A stretch of DNA of 64,000 bases from Armatimonadaceae bacterium (lineage in GTDB: Bacteria > Armatimonadota > Armatimonadia > Armatimonadales > Armatimonadaceae). Positions 18,018 to 26,720 of the stretch are shown one piece after another. The stretch is from contig JAUJOK010000005.1 of NCBI GenBank assembly GCA_030447685.1, forward strand, positions 62,001-126,000, in the 5' to 3' direction. How positions within the stretch are numbered: the first letter of the stretch is position 1; the number at the start of each line of letters is the position of its first letter. The notes beneath the pieces are model-generated. The model made no database searches, was not told where the DNA came from, and saw nothing but the letters and a program-made list of their open reading frames with translations. The position numbers and the translations under genes were made by a program.

Positions 18018-19265
18018 CTATTTTCCCTGCCCGTTTTCTTCCGTGGAGCTGTCCCGGTAGACCGCCAGCATCGCTCGCGCCTGATTTTCCCCGGAGAAGC
18101 GGCGAACGCGCTCCTGGCCGCGCGCCGACAGGTCCGCCCGCAGGACGGGGTCCTGCGCCAGACGCAGCATCGCGTCAGCAATCGCTTCGACACAGTACGG
18201 GTCCACCAGCAGTCCGGCATCGCCCACTACCTCCGGATGCGAGGAGCGGTCCGACGCGATTACCGGCGTGCCGCAGGCCATCGCCTGCGCCGCCGGAAGG
18301 CCGAATCCCTCGTACAGAGATGGCGTAACCAGGGCCGTCGCAGCGGAATAGAGCGTCACCAGGTCCTCATCCGGCACGAAACCCGTCACCTTGAATTGGC
18401 GCGCGCTCAGGCCCAGTTCAAAAGCCTGGAGCTTGAGCGGAGCCACATGATCCGCCGTCTGCGGACCGGCGAATACCAGATGGCAGTCGGCACCGGACGG
18501 ATGCCTCTCCGCAAACTGAGCGAACGCCTGAAGGACGCGCTCCCGATTCTTGTTGACGCCGTTACCGGAGCAAAACAGGAAGTACGGGCCGCAGAGGCCA
18601 TACCGGGCGAGGCAGTCTTTGCGCCGCGCCGCATCGGTTACCGGAAAGAAATCAGGGGAAATCGCCGGGGGAACGACGTGAACCTTTTCCGGCGGCAGAC
18701 TGAGGCGGGTAATGCCATCCTGCCGGGTCGCCTCGGAGATAGCGGCGACGGCATCCGCGCGCCGGTAGGAGGCGATCTGGCTTTCATAGATATACCAGTG
18801 GATGCCGTGCCATTCCCGCAGAAACTCCTCCCGCAGCACGAGGGGAATCAGGTCGTACAGGGTTTTGACGACACGGCAGCGGAAGCAACCGTCGGCATAG
18901 AAAAACTCCTCCGTAACCGTCGCCAGGTGCAGTACGTCCAGCTTTTCACGCTCGGCTATCCGCTCCAGCCCGCGCCGGTGCTCGCGCTGACGCTGCTGGT
19001 AATACAGCCGCCAGACACGCCGGACCCGGCGACGAATGAAGAGCTGTGTCGCGTGCAGGCGTCGCGTCGGCAACAGCGTTACGCGGCACGATGCGGGCAG
19101 CGATTGCAGCCGCTCCGGGAGCGGAAGATCGGGAAAGGCGATAAGGACGTATTCGTTTTCGGGCGCGAGCCGCGCCACTCCTTCGATCAGGTCGAAGATA
19201 TACGTGCCGATACCGCGAACGCCGCTGCCCAGTTGCGTCGTGCGAATGTCGATTCCGATTCTCAT
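18018..19265 (-). CDS. Glycosyltransferase family 4
   Basis: A 415-residue GT4 enzyme opening 'MRIGIDIRTTQLGSGVRGIGTYIFDL', the pattern of mannosyl- and other hexosyltransferases. The donor half has 'YFLFCSGNGVNKNRERVLQAF', 'LVFAGPQTADHVAPL', 'VTGFVPDEDLVTLYSAATALVTPSLYEGFGLPAAQAMACGTPVIASD', the last holding the EX7E motif. It overlaps the upstream GT2 gene by four bases (19262-19265), so translation is coupled. Confidence 0.92.
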   Translation of the reverse strand: MRIGIDIRTTQLGSGVRGIGTYIFDLIEGVARLAPENEYVLIAFPDLPLPERLQSLPASCRVTLLPTRRLHATQLFIRRRVRRVWRLYYQQRQREHRRGLERIAEREKLDVLHLATVTEEFFYADGCFRCRVVKTLYDLIPLVLREEFLREWHGIHWYIYESQIASYRRADAVAAISEATRQDGITRLSLPPEKVHVVPPAISPDFFPVTDAARRKDCLARYGLCGPYFLFCSGNGVNKNRERVLQAFAQFAERHPSGADCHLVFAGPQTADHVAPLKLQAFELGLSARQFKVTGFVPDEDLVTLYSAATALVTPSLYEGFGLPAAQAMACGTPVIASDRSSHPEVVGDAGLLVDPYCVEAIADAMLRLAQDPVLRADLSARGQERVRRFSGENQARAMLAVYRDSSTEENGQGK

Positions 19266-20359
19266 GGTTCTTTTCGCCGTAACCTGCGGCCACCACTACT
19301 GCTTCGCAGGCGCATGAGCCGCCCGTAAAGCCGATAAAAAGCCGGAAAGCCGAGCCGGATGAGAAAAATCTGCGCGGCCACGCCGCTACGGAGGGCCGAC
19401 TCGAGAAAACGCCACCGGCGGCGAGGCCCGGAGCAGCCGAGTAGCCCCTGGGAGATGATGACTGTGCTGTCCGCCAGTTGCCGACAACGCTGCGCATCGC
19501 GCCATATCTGCCGGTTGTTCAGCCCATCAATCAGAAATTGCCGCCAGGCAACGGAAAGGAGCGCTCGGTAGTTGGGGAAAAATCGTCGGCGCTGCTCCGG
19601 CGTACCATGAAGCCTTACCACGCGCGCGCTGTTACGGGCGAAATAGTAGTTGGAGGACAGCGAGTTCGGGCCTCCCATCGATGTTCCGATCTTATGCCAG
19701 ACTCTGGCGTCGGGAACGACCACGATACGCCATCCCTGTGCGCGGGCGCGCAGACACAGGTCCGCATCCTCCGCATAGATGAAAAACGCATCATCGAAGC
19801 CGCCTGTCTGCTCGGCGACCGCACGGCGCATCATAAAGACGCAGCCGTCCACCGCCGGTACGGCGGCGGCCATGCCCTTTTCGTCTACGGCAAGTTCCGC
19901 CGGGTCATTGATATGCACGGCAACTGGCAGCGCGTCTAGCTGAAGACGCACTCCCAGGCAGGCGATGCGCTCCGGCTCACTGTAGTAGTAGATCGAGGAG
20001 GTTGCAATTCCTATCTTCGGATCGTCCTCCATCGCCCGCACCAGATGCGTCAGAAAGTCCGGCGCGACCGTCGTGTCGTTATTGAGGCAGAGCACATAAT
20101 CGGCTCCCCGCTCCAGGGCGTGCCGGATGCCTGCGTTGTTGCCGCCGGTGAAGCCCAGGTTCCGGCCCAATGCGATAACCGCGACGCCGGGATACGCCGA
20201 TTGAATCGCCTCGGCCTCGCCATTCGCGCTTCCATTGTCTACAACCAGGGTGAGAAGGTTCGGGTAGCGGACGGCAGCGAGCGACTCCAGGCAGGCCAAT
20301 GTGTCGGTGATGCCGTTCCAGTTGATGAGCACGATAGCGACCAGAGGGGAAGTGGACAT
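19262..20359 (-). CDS. Glycosyltransferase family 2 (rhamnosyltransferase-like)
   Basis: A 365-residue GT-A enzyme. It has 'VAIVLINWNGITDTLACLESL', 'LTLVVDNGSANG', 'NLGFTGGNNAGIRHALERGADYVLCLNNDT' (nucleotide-sugar and metal site), and 'GGFDDAFFIYAEDADLCLRARAQGW' with the ED acid pair. The pattern is that of WbbL-like rhamnosyltransferases. I start at 20359 ('MSTSPLVAIV'), four bases after the upstream stop. A hydrophobic/basic C-terminal tail may associate with the membrane. Confidence 0.9.
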   Translation of the reverse strand: MSTSPLVAIVLINWNGITDTLACLESLAAVRYPNLLTLVVDNGSANGEAEAIQSAYPGVAVIALGRNLGFTGGNNAGIRHALERGADYVLCLNNDTTVAPDFLTHLVRAMEDDPKIGIATSSIYYYSEPERIACLGVRLQLDALPVAVHINDPAELAVDEKGMAAAVPAVDGCVFMMRRAVAEQTGGFDDAFFIYAEDADLCLRARAQGWRIVVVPDARVWHKIGTSMGGPNSLSSNYYFARNSARVVRLHGTPEQRRRFFPNYRALLSVAWRQFLIDGLNNRQIWRDAQRCRQLADSTVIISQGLLGCSGPRRRWRFLESALRSGVAAQIFLIRLGFPAFYRLYGRLMRLRSSSGGRRLRRKEP

Positions 20360-20363
20360 AAGA

Positions 20364-21734
20364 TCAGGAGACCACCGAGGCGGCGACGCTGCTGCTGCAC
20401 TCCTGCGGCAGAAGGTCGGCTTCTTCGGGACGCAGAACCTGCTCGAAACAGCGTTCCAGCCTGTCCACGGAGCGGTTCCAGTTCCATTTATCGAGCACCA
20501 CCGCGCGTCCGGCAACGCTCAGATCGTCGGCAAGCGCCCGGTCGGTCAGCACCCGGTCCAGCGCCGCGCCAAAAGCCCGGACATCACGCTCCGTCAGCAG
20601 ACCCGTCACGCCGTCTTCGACCGACTCACGCACGCCCGCCTCGCTCACGCCCACGACCGGCGCGCCGCAGGCCATCGCTTCCAGAGGAACCAGCCCGAAC
20701 GGCTCCAGGATAGGCGCGAACGCCACGACCCCCGCCTGCCGATACGCATCACGCACCGCCTCGTCGGTAACCTCGTTCGAGATGGTCAGATCGACTCCGC
20801 GCTCGGCGGCGAGCCGTTTCAAACCTTCGCTCAACGGCCCCACCCCACGCTTGCCCATCGACGGATCATGACCGATGACCTGCATTCGAGGCCGCCGCGC
20901 CTCGGGAATGGCAGCGACCGCTTTGAGAATGAAGTCGTGTTGTTTATTGACGGTCATGCTGGAAACCGACAGCACCGTGTTTTCGCGGGGCACAGCCGGA
21001 TCAGGGCAGAAAAACTCCGAGTTCACCCCCAAGTAGCAGACCCGCGCATTCACCCCGCTGGTGCGCAGGATGGCTTCGCGCGAATACCAGGAGTTGGCAA
21101 GAACCAGATCAGCAGCGCGTGTATTGGCGACATTGCGCATCTCCTGCTCGTGCCAGAGCCATAACATGGCGCGTGTGGCTAAATGCCCATGCGATTTGCG
21201 CACCCAGCGGCCCTCCGGCAGGGTGTCGTAGTCCGGAACATCGATAAGCGCCCACTCATGGATATAGCGCAGCGTATCCTGACAGAAGTAGACGCTGGGA
21301 GTTCGAAGACGCCGCAGCAGATACGGGGAAAGCAAAAAGCGACAGTGATGCACGTACACCAGATCATAGTCCCGTGCATCCATATCGGCGGCTATCCGGT
21401 TATGAATCGTCTCCAGAACGTTCAGCTCGCGTATCTGCTGGCGAACTTCAATCGCCTCCTCGGCGAAAGCGCGCCGGGCAGGGCCGGCCACTTTCCAGAA
21501 GGGCTGCGTCCAGCGATGATTCAACAGCGAACGAAGCGTGAGGCGGTCTACCACCGGCGCGTCATAGACGAACACGTCACGGCAGAGGGGCGCCAGCGAC
21601 AGGTACGTCTCATCGGCGGTCGTCAGCACGTAGGCGTCCAGAACATGGCCGCGCTCCCGCAGGCGACGTGCGTGTTCGAACAGGGCGCGTTTGCCCCCGC
21701 CTGCCGGAAGATTATGGAACAGGGCGATCTTCAT
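20364..21734 (-). CDS. Glycosyltransferase family 4 (paralogue of 15745-17058)
   Basis: A 456-residue GT4 enzyme opening 'MKIALFHNLPAGGGKRALFEHARRL', with 'LANSWYSREAILRTSG', 'VLSVSSMTVNKQHDFILKAVAAI' and 'APILEPFGLVPLEAMACGAPVVGVSEAG' (EX7E). It is the sister of the GT4 at 15745-17058. The segment encoding 'DLVYVHHCRFLLSPYLLRRLRTPSVYFCQDTLR' is almost base-for-base the same in both genes although flanking parts differ more. It is placed two bases after the preceding gene in the operon. Confidence 0.92.
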   Translation of the reverse strand: MKIALFHNLPAGGGKRALFEHARRLRERGHVLDAYVLTTADETYLSLAPLCRDVFVYDAPVVDRLTLRSLLNHRWTQPFWKVAGPARRAFAEEAIEVRQQIRELNVLETIHNRIAADMDARDYDLVYVHHCRFLLSPYLLRRLRTPSVYFCQDTLRYIHEWALIDVPDYDTLPEGRWVRKSHGHLATRAMLWLWHEQEMRNVANTRAADLVLANSWYSREAILRTSGVNARVCYLGVNSEFFCPDPAVPRENTVLSVSSMTVNKQHDFILKAVAAIPEARRPRMQVIGHDPSMGKRGVGPLSEGLKRLAAERGVDLTISNEVTDEAVRDAYRQAGVVAFAPILEPFGLVPLEAMACGAPVVGVSEAGVRESVEDGVTGLLTERDVRAFGAALDRVLTDRALADDLSVAGRAVVLDKWNWNRSVDRLERCFEQVLRPEEADLLPQECSSSVAASVVS

Positions 21735-21736
21735 AA

Positions 21737-22972
21737 TCAGGCGACCGCCGCCTCATACGAGCGCAGCGTGAGCGCAGCGGTGCGCTCCCAGGTGAACTGT
21801 TTAGCGTGCTCCACGCACAGGGCGCGGCGGCGCGCGTTTTCCTCCGGGTCGGTCAGCAGACGATGCAGTGCGGCGGCTACCTCCCGCGCGTCCGAGGGCG
21901 ATACCTGGATACCCGCTTCCCCCACCACCTCCGGCAGACTCGACGTATTGGATACGATGACCGGCGCGCCGCAGACCATCGCCTCCAGCGGCGGCAGACC
22001 GAACCCTTCATAGTTCGAGATATAGGCAAAGGCGTCGCAGGCGGACATCAACGCATTCATCTCGTCATGTCTCACGTAACCCGTCGTGATCACCCGCTCA
22101 CCTAATCCTAACTCCCGACCCAGCAACCGCAAATCCTGGTCGTATTGGTTCCAGCTTTTGCCCGTCAGAACGAGCTTGTGGTCGGGAAGCCGCGCTTCGC
22201 CGACAGCGAGGGCGAACGCCTCAACCAATCGATCCAGGTTCTTGCGCGATTCCAGCGTGCCCGCGTACAGCACGAAGGGGGTATCCGCGAGATCAAAAGG
22301 AAGCAGAAGCGCGCGCCGCTGGTCGGCATCCTCGATACGGCCCGTCCCTACGCGCGGGGCGAGCGGCGTCACATCGATTCGATCCGCCGCAATTCCCAGA
22401 TGCTCGATGATATCCCGCTTCGTGGACTCCGAAATTGCCAGGATGCGGGAGCAATACCGCTTGCAATACGCGAAAAGTTGCTCCCAGATACCGATATTGT
22501 GCGCGTCATGCGCCGCCGGGAACAGACGGGTCGTCAGGTCGTAAATGGTGCAGGTGTTGTGCCGGGTACGGCACAGCCGCACACCCGCCGACGGCATGTG
22601 CAGAAGGTCGTAACGGCGGCTTCCCACACCCATCCGGAAACGGGCGCTGAGCACCTTCCACGGACGCAGAAGGCGCGCGTCCACCTGATCGGCCACGACC
22701 TGCAAAACCGGGTTGCCCGCAAACGGCGGCTTCGCTGCCAGCCGCAGATCGCTCCCCATGGCATCGATACGAGCGCGTGGGTGATTGCGCCAGGCAAACC
22801 TTCCATCACGGGCATAATACTCCAGCAGATGCGGCGAGTTCAGGGACGGCGCGACGGCGCTGATATCATGCTCGGAGTTACAGGCGTAGAGCGCCTGCAA
22901 AAGGCTGTCCGTATAGTGCTGGACGCCCGTCATTTGCTGCCACTGACCGTCTATGCTAATCCCGATCCGCAT
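21737..22972 (-). CDS. Glycosyltransferase family 4
   Basis: A GT4 enzyme of 411 residues from the ATG at 22972 ('MRIGISIDGQWQ'), which has GGGAGAG just upstream; an ATG four codons earlier is possible. It shows 'RRYDLLHMPSAGVRLCRTRHN', 'AISESTKRDIIEHLGI', 'PFVLYAGTLESRKNLDRLVEAF', 'VITTGYVRHDEMNALMSACDAFAYISNYEGFGLPPLEAMVCGAPVIVSN' with the EX7E motif. This is the mannosyltransferase-like branch with the 'RKN' donor-site element. The start lies inside the end of the upstream methyltransferase-like gene (17-base overlap). Confidence 0.92.
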   Translation of the reverse strand: MRIGISIDGQWQQMTGVQHYTDSLLQALYACNSEHDISAVAPSLNSPHLLEYYARDGRFAWRNHPRARIDAMGSDLRLAAKPPFAGNPVLQVVADQVDARLLRPWKVLSARFRMGVGSRRYDLLHMPSAGVRLCRTRHNTCTIYDLTTRLFPAAHDAHNIGIWEQLFAYCKRYCSRILAISESTKRDIIEHLGIAADRIDVTPLAPRVGTGRIEDADQRRALLLPFDLADTPFVLYAGTLESRKNLDRLVEAFALAVGEARLPDHKLVLTGKSWNQYDQDLRLLGRELGLGERVITTGYVRHDEMNALMSACDAFAYISNYEGFGLPPLEAMVCGAPVIVSNTSSLPEVVGEAGIQVSPSDAREVAAALHRLLTDPEENARRRALCVEHAKQFTWERTAALTLRSYEAAVA

Positions 22973-24119
22973 GCTCTCTCCCATCGGCGGCGCTTCCTTC
23001 TTCCGGCACTTTTTGCGTCCCTGCCTCATCGAACCGCACGAGCGGCAGGGTCGTCAGAAGATGCCTCTGCTCGGCCAGCGGTATTCGGACAACCTCCCCA
23101 CTTTCATTCCGCGCTTCCAGATGCTGGCCCGCCACATATCCCTCTTCCACCCCGACCTCCTTAACGATTTCCGGCTTCTTATCCCGGCGGACGAAAAAGG
23201 CGTTCACCCCGCCGCTGCTGCATCCCACGAAAGCGTATCCCTTACGATGAGCGAGGGTGCACAGCGCCCGCAGCGAAGCGCCATAGTAGATCGCCGAAGG
23301 ATGTGCTTCCGTTTTGCTGAAGCCGGGGTCATACGGCACCGCAGCAGAAATATCGGAACCGAAGCGGTAGTTGTACTCGATGACAACGACAGCGGGACGG
23401 ACAACCTGTATGGCCTCCCAAATCCAGTAATCGTTCCCGTCGATATCGATCACCAGCAGGCCGATTTCCCCGGTTATGCCATTTTCACACAAGAGCCGAT
23501 TGATGTTATCGGTCGTGACAAAGGCGTGAACTGCTTTCAAGTCGCGCCACCAGGAGATCCAGTCAGTTTGGATTCGGGCAATGTTTTCCGCGCTGCCATC
23601 CATGACCAGGCCGGACCAGCGGTTATGGTACAACAGGAACCGGGTGTTGCACTCCCGATAATCTTCCACGCCAAACTCGACGAAGAGCTTCCGCTCCACA
23701 TCTATATGATGAAATAAGAACTGAAGAATGCCGTCCTCGCCAAACTGCGAGAACACCTGGAACTCAGAGGCTCGCAGACCGTCCTCCGGCAGGCGGGGCG
23801 GATTGATCTGCCGCATCTCCACCCGTCCGAGCACCTGGCGCAGGCGGTCCTGGGCCAGCCCACGCTGGTTCCGCTCCACATCGACGGTGTGCTGCAATTG
23901 CGCGACGTCATCTCGCGTCTGCGCGATCATCGACTGCGCCCGCTCCAGTTCCTGCCGTGTTTGAAGCAGTTGCTCCTGCGTTTGAAGCAGTTCCCGGTGC
24001 GTCTGGGCGACTTGCCGCAGCGTCTCTTCCTGCCCGACGAGCATCCGGTTCGTGCTGTCGGCAACCACCTGAATCAGATAAAGCCGGTGCCGCAGCGTTC
24101 TCAGCCAGCGAACGATCAT
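22956..24119 (-). CDS. FkbM-like protein with N-terminal coiled coil
   Basis: A 387-residue protein. Residues about 20-100 are rich in Gln, Glu, Arg and Leu with heptad-like spacing ('ETLRQVAQTHRELLQTQEQLLQTRQELERAQ'), a predicted coiled coil. The remainder has 'FSQFGEDGILQFLFHH', 'LFVEFGVEDYRECNTRFLL', 'WSGLVMDGS' and 'GEIGLLVIDIDGNDYWIWEAI', the pattern of FkbM-like or related class I methyltransferase folds often found in surface-polysaccharide loci. The ATG at 24119 overlaps the TGA of the ABC ATPase (ATGA). Methyl transfer to a sugar is inferred; the SAM site is not textbook. Confidence 0.72.
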   Translation of the reverse strand: MIVRWLRTLRHRLYLIQVVADSTNRMLVGQEETLRQVAQTHRELLQTQEQLLQTRQELERAQSMIAQTRDDVAQLQHTVDVERNQRGLAQDRLRQVLGRVEMRQINPPRLPEDGLRASEFQVFSQFGEDGILQFLFHHIDVERKLFVEFGVEDYRECNTRFLLYHNRWSGLVMDGSAENIARIQTDWISWWRDLKAVHAFVTTDNINRLLCENGITGEIGLLVIDIDGNDYWIWEAIQVVRPAVVVIEYNYRFGSDISAAVPYDPGFSKTEAHPSAIYYGASLRALCTLAHRKGYAFVGCSSGGVNAFFVRRDKKPEIVKEVGVEEGYVAGQHLEARNESGEVVRIPLAEQRHLLTTLPLVRFDEAGTQKVPEEGSAADGREHADRD

Positions 24120-25549
24120 GCGGAGCCACCTCCACTGCGGGACAATGGGAGCGGCGCGGCCAGGGAAAGGGTGACTGCATCGGCCACAGGCGGCAGCGGG
24201 TCCCCTTCGCTCCAGCGAGCCGGGAGAAAGGCGCAGCCATTGGCAAAGCGCCCTGCCGATACCCGAAGGACAGCCGCATCCTCGATGACGTGCTCCGGAT
24301 GCAGATACCATTCGGAGAAGCCGGATTGGGCGAACAGACTCAGGCGCAGACGATACGTTCCTTCGTTCAAACTCAGGAAAGACAGATCAAGGACAACATG
24401 ACCGGACGGGGAAAGATCGGCGAACGACAATTCATGGTCGTAGTTGCTGGTGGTAAACATATGAAGCCCGTCGACGCGATAGATATCCACCCCGAAAATC
24501 GGGTCCGGCAATCGCTGGCCGAAGCGATATTGAATACGCACGCGGGCGGCACTGCCCGCTTCAAAATGCTCGCACCGCCTGCCGGTCGCATCCAGAAGCT
24601 CCACTCCCAGAATGCGCGACCGGGTTGGGTCCGTGCATTCCGCCGCTTTCCGCTCCTCTTCTTCGCGTTGTTTCTCCTCTTCCAAAAGCCGACGGTCTTC
24701 TTCTTCCTGAAGACGCCGCGCTTCCTCCGCAAGGCGCTCTATCTCCCGCCGTTCCGTCTCCCGGATCGCCCATTCCTCGGGAAAGCTGCGTTTGAATTCC
24801 GCCTCTTCGCGCTCGGCCACCACCTCCATGTAGTGCTCCACCGCGTCCCGCGTTTCGCCCTGATAAAGCAGCCGCCCATGATCCAGCCAGACGCATTCGC
24901 GGCAAAGGTCCGCCACCTGCCCCATGCTGTGCGACACGAACACCAGCGTGCCGCCCTGGGCGACAAAGTCTTTCATGCGCCGCAGACACTTGTTCTGAAA
25001 AAGAGCGTCGCCGACGGCCAGCACTTCATCGATGATCAAAATGTCCGGTTCCGTGTGTGTGGCGACAGCAAACCCCAGACGCATGAACATGCCGTTGGAA
25101 TAACGCTTTACCGGAACGTCCATGAAGTTTTCCAGGCCGGCAAAATCGACAATCGCATCGTAACGAGCGGCTATCTCGCGGCGTGACAATCCCAGCAGCG
25201 AACCGTTCAGGTAGACGTTTTCCCGCCCGGTGAGGTCGGGGTGGAAGCCCGCGCCCACTTCGATCAGGGCGCTGATACGCCCCTCCGTGCGAACCTGTCC
25301 GGAGGTCGGCTTGAGGATACCGGTAAGCAGCTTGAGCATCGTGCTCTTGCCGGAACCGTTGTGCCCTACGATACCGAGCGCGGTTCCCGGCTCTACGGTA
25401 AAGGAGATGTCGCGCAACGCCCAGAATTCGCCTGCGCTCTCAGAACGGGGCAGGAAGCGTTGTGCGAATTTTTCACGAAGGTCTGCCGCACGCTGACGAC
25501 CCAAAAGGAACCGCTTCGAAACCTGCTCGACCTGAATACAGCCTGGCAT
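24116..25549 (-). CDS. Wzt-type ABC transporter ATP-binding protein with coiled-coil linker and carbohydrate-binding C-domain
   Basis: A 477-residue ATPase of the polysaccharide ABC export family. The N-terminal part has Walker A 'GHNGSGKSTM', signature 'YSNGMFMRLGFAVA' and Walker B 'DILIIDEVLAVGD'. Residues about 245-315 form a very Glu/Arg-rich helical linker (repeats of 'LLEEEKQREEEER' type). The rest has the Wzt C-terminal beta-sandwich pattern ('ILGVELLDATGR', 'GVDIYRVDGLHMFTTSNY', 'SLNEGTYRLRLSLF'), which in O9a-type systems reads the capped end of the glycan. No Wzm permease gene is in the window, so the transporter is incomplete here. Confidence 0.9.
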   Translation of the reverse strand: MPGCIQVEQVSKRFLLGRQRAADLREKFAQRFLPRSESAGEFWALRDISFTVEPGTALGIVGHNGSGKSTMLKLLTGILKPTSGQVRTEGRISALIEVGAGFHPDLTGRENVYLNGSLLGLSRREIAARYDAIVDFAGLENFMDVPVKRYSNGMFMRLGFAVATHTEPDILIIDEVLAVGDALFQNKCLRRMKDFVAQGGTLVFVSHSMGQVADLCRECVWLDHGRLLYQGETRDAVEHYMEVVAEREEAEFKRSFPEEWAIRETERREIERLAEEARRLQEEEDRRLLEEEKQREEEERKAAECTDPTRSRILGVELLDATGRRCEHFEAGSAARVRIQYRFGQRLPDPIFGVDIYRVDGLHMFTTSNYDHELSFADLSPSGHVVLDLSFLSLNEGTYRLRLSLFAQSGFSEWYLHPEHVIEDAAVLRVSAGRFANGCAFLPARWSEGDPLPPVADAVTLSLAAPLPLSRSGGGSA

Positions 25550-25552
25550 CGT

Positions 25553-26704
25553 CTACTTTGCCAGCCCCTTTTGCGCCAGCTCCGCTGCCGCCGCCTCGAC
25601 CCGATCCTCCGCCGTCTGCGTCCGCATCCACGCCGTCAGCTCCCGCATGCCGTCTTCAAAGCGCACGCGCGGCTCGTATCCCAGCGCGGCTTTTATCTTG
25701 GAAATATCGGCCACACAATGGCGAATGTCGCCGGAGCGGAACCGGCCCGGAATTTCCGGCGTTATCTCCCCGACGCCCAGACCTTCGGCCAGAATGCGGG
25801 CGACATCGAGCAGATTCAGCGCGCGGCCCGTGCCGACGTTGAAGACCTGCCCCGCCACCGCGCCCGCGTCGGCTTCCATCGCCCGTACGTTCGCCTGGAC
25901 GATGTCCGAGACATGAACGAAGTCACGGCTCTGGCGGCCATCCTCGAAGATAAGCGGCGACTTCTTGTTCAATAGGCGCGAACCGAAGATGGCCGCCACG
26001 CCGGTGTAGGGGTTGGACAGCGCCTGGCGCGGCCCGTAGACATTAAAATAGCGCAGGGCGACCGTGGGAATTCCATACGCATTTCCGACCACCAGGCAGT
26101 ATTCTTCCTGATCCTTTTTGGAAAGCGCATACACCGACGTAGAGATCAACGGCTTGTCTTCATCCGTAGGCGCGGGGCGGGCCTCCTCGCCGTTCGGCCC
26201 CTGCATCTCCCACTCTTTGCGCGCAAGCTGCTCATCGGGGCGCAGGCGCGGCGCGAACGGCGTGCCGTCCGGCAGGACGTAGCGGCCTTCGCCATAGATG
26301 CTCATGGAAGAGGCCACTACGAAACGCTCAATAGGAAACCGATCACGGTTGTTGGCGAGCACATCCAAGAGAACGGCGGTCGCGCCGGTATTGCGCGCGA
26401 CGTACTTCTCGATCTCGTACATGCTCTGGCCGACCCCGACCGCCGCCGCCTGATGGTAAACGACTTCGATCCCGTCGAGCGCTTTTTCCAGCAGCGCGCG
26501 GTCAGCCACGTCCCCGGCGATCAATTCCACATCCGGGTTCAGGTAGTCAGGCCGGAAGCCCGGCGTGCTGGCCGCCTGAGGCCCATGCACCTGCTCTTCC
26601 AAACGATCCAGCACCCGAACCGAGTGTCCCTTTTCCAGCAGGGCATCCACCAGATGGGAACCGATAAAACCCGCGCCGCCGGTCACTAAAATGCGCTTCG
26701 CCAA
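25553..26704 (-). CDS. NAD-dependent sugar-nucleotide epimerase (dTDP-L-rhamnose 4-epimerase-like)
   Basis: A 383-residue extended short-chain dehydrogenase. The NAD site is 'ILVTGGAGFIGSHLVDALLEKG' and the catalytic site 'STSVYALSKKDQEEY' (YxxxK). An insert of about 40 residues before the catalytic Tyr ('PFAPRLRPDEQLARKEWEMQ', then 'ARPAPTDEDKPL') matches the branch that includes dTDP-L-rhamnose 4-epimerases more than ordinary GalE. It would supply a 6-deoxyhexose or hexose nucleotide for the transferases in the locus. The exact substrate is not proven by sequence. Confidence 0.85.
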   Translation of the reverse strand: MAKRILVTGGAGFIGSHLVDALLEKGHSVRVLDRLEEQVHGPQAASTPGFRPDYLNPDVELIAGDVADRALLEKALDGIEVVYHQAAAVGVGQSMYEIEKYVARNTGATAVLLDVLANNRDRFPIERFVVASSMSIYGEGRYVLPDGTPFAPRLRPDEQLARKEWEMQGPNGEEARPAPTDEDKPLISTSVYALSKKDQEEYCLVVGNAYGIPTVALRYFNVYGPRQALSNPYTGVAAIFGSRLLNKKSPLIFEDGRQSRDFVHVSDIVQANVRAMEADAGAVAGQVFNVGTGRALNLLDVARILAEGLGVGEITPEIPGRFRSGDIRHCVADISKIKAALGYEPRVRFEDGMRELTAWMRTQTAEDRVEAAAAELAQKGLAK

Positions 26705-26720
26705 GAAATCTTCCCCCTGT

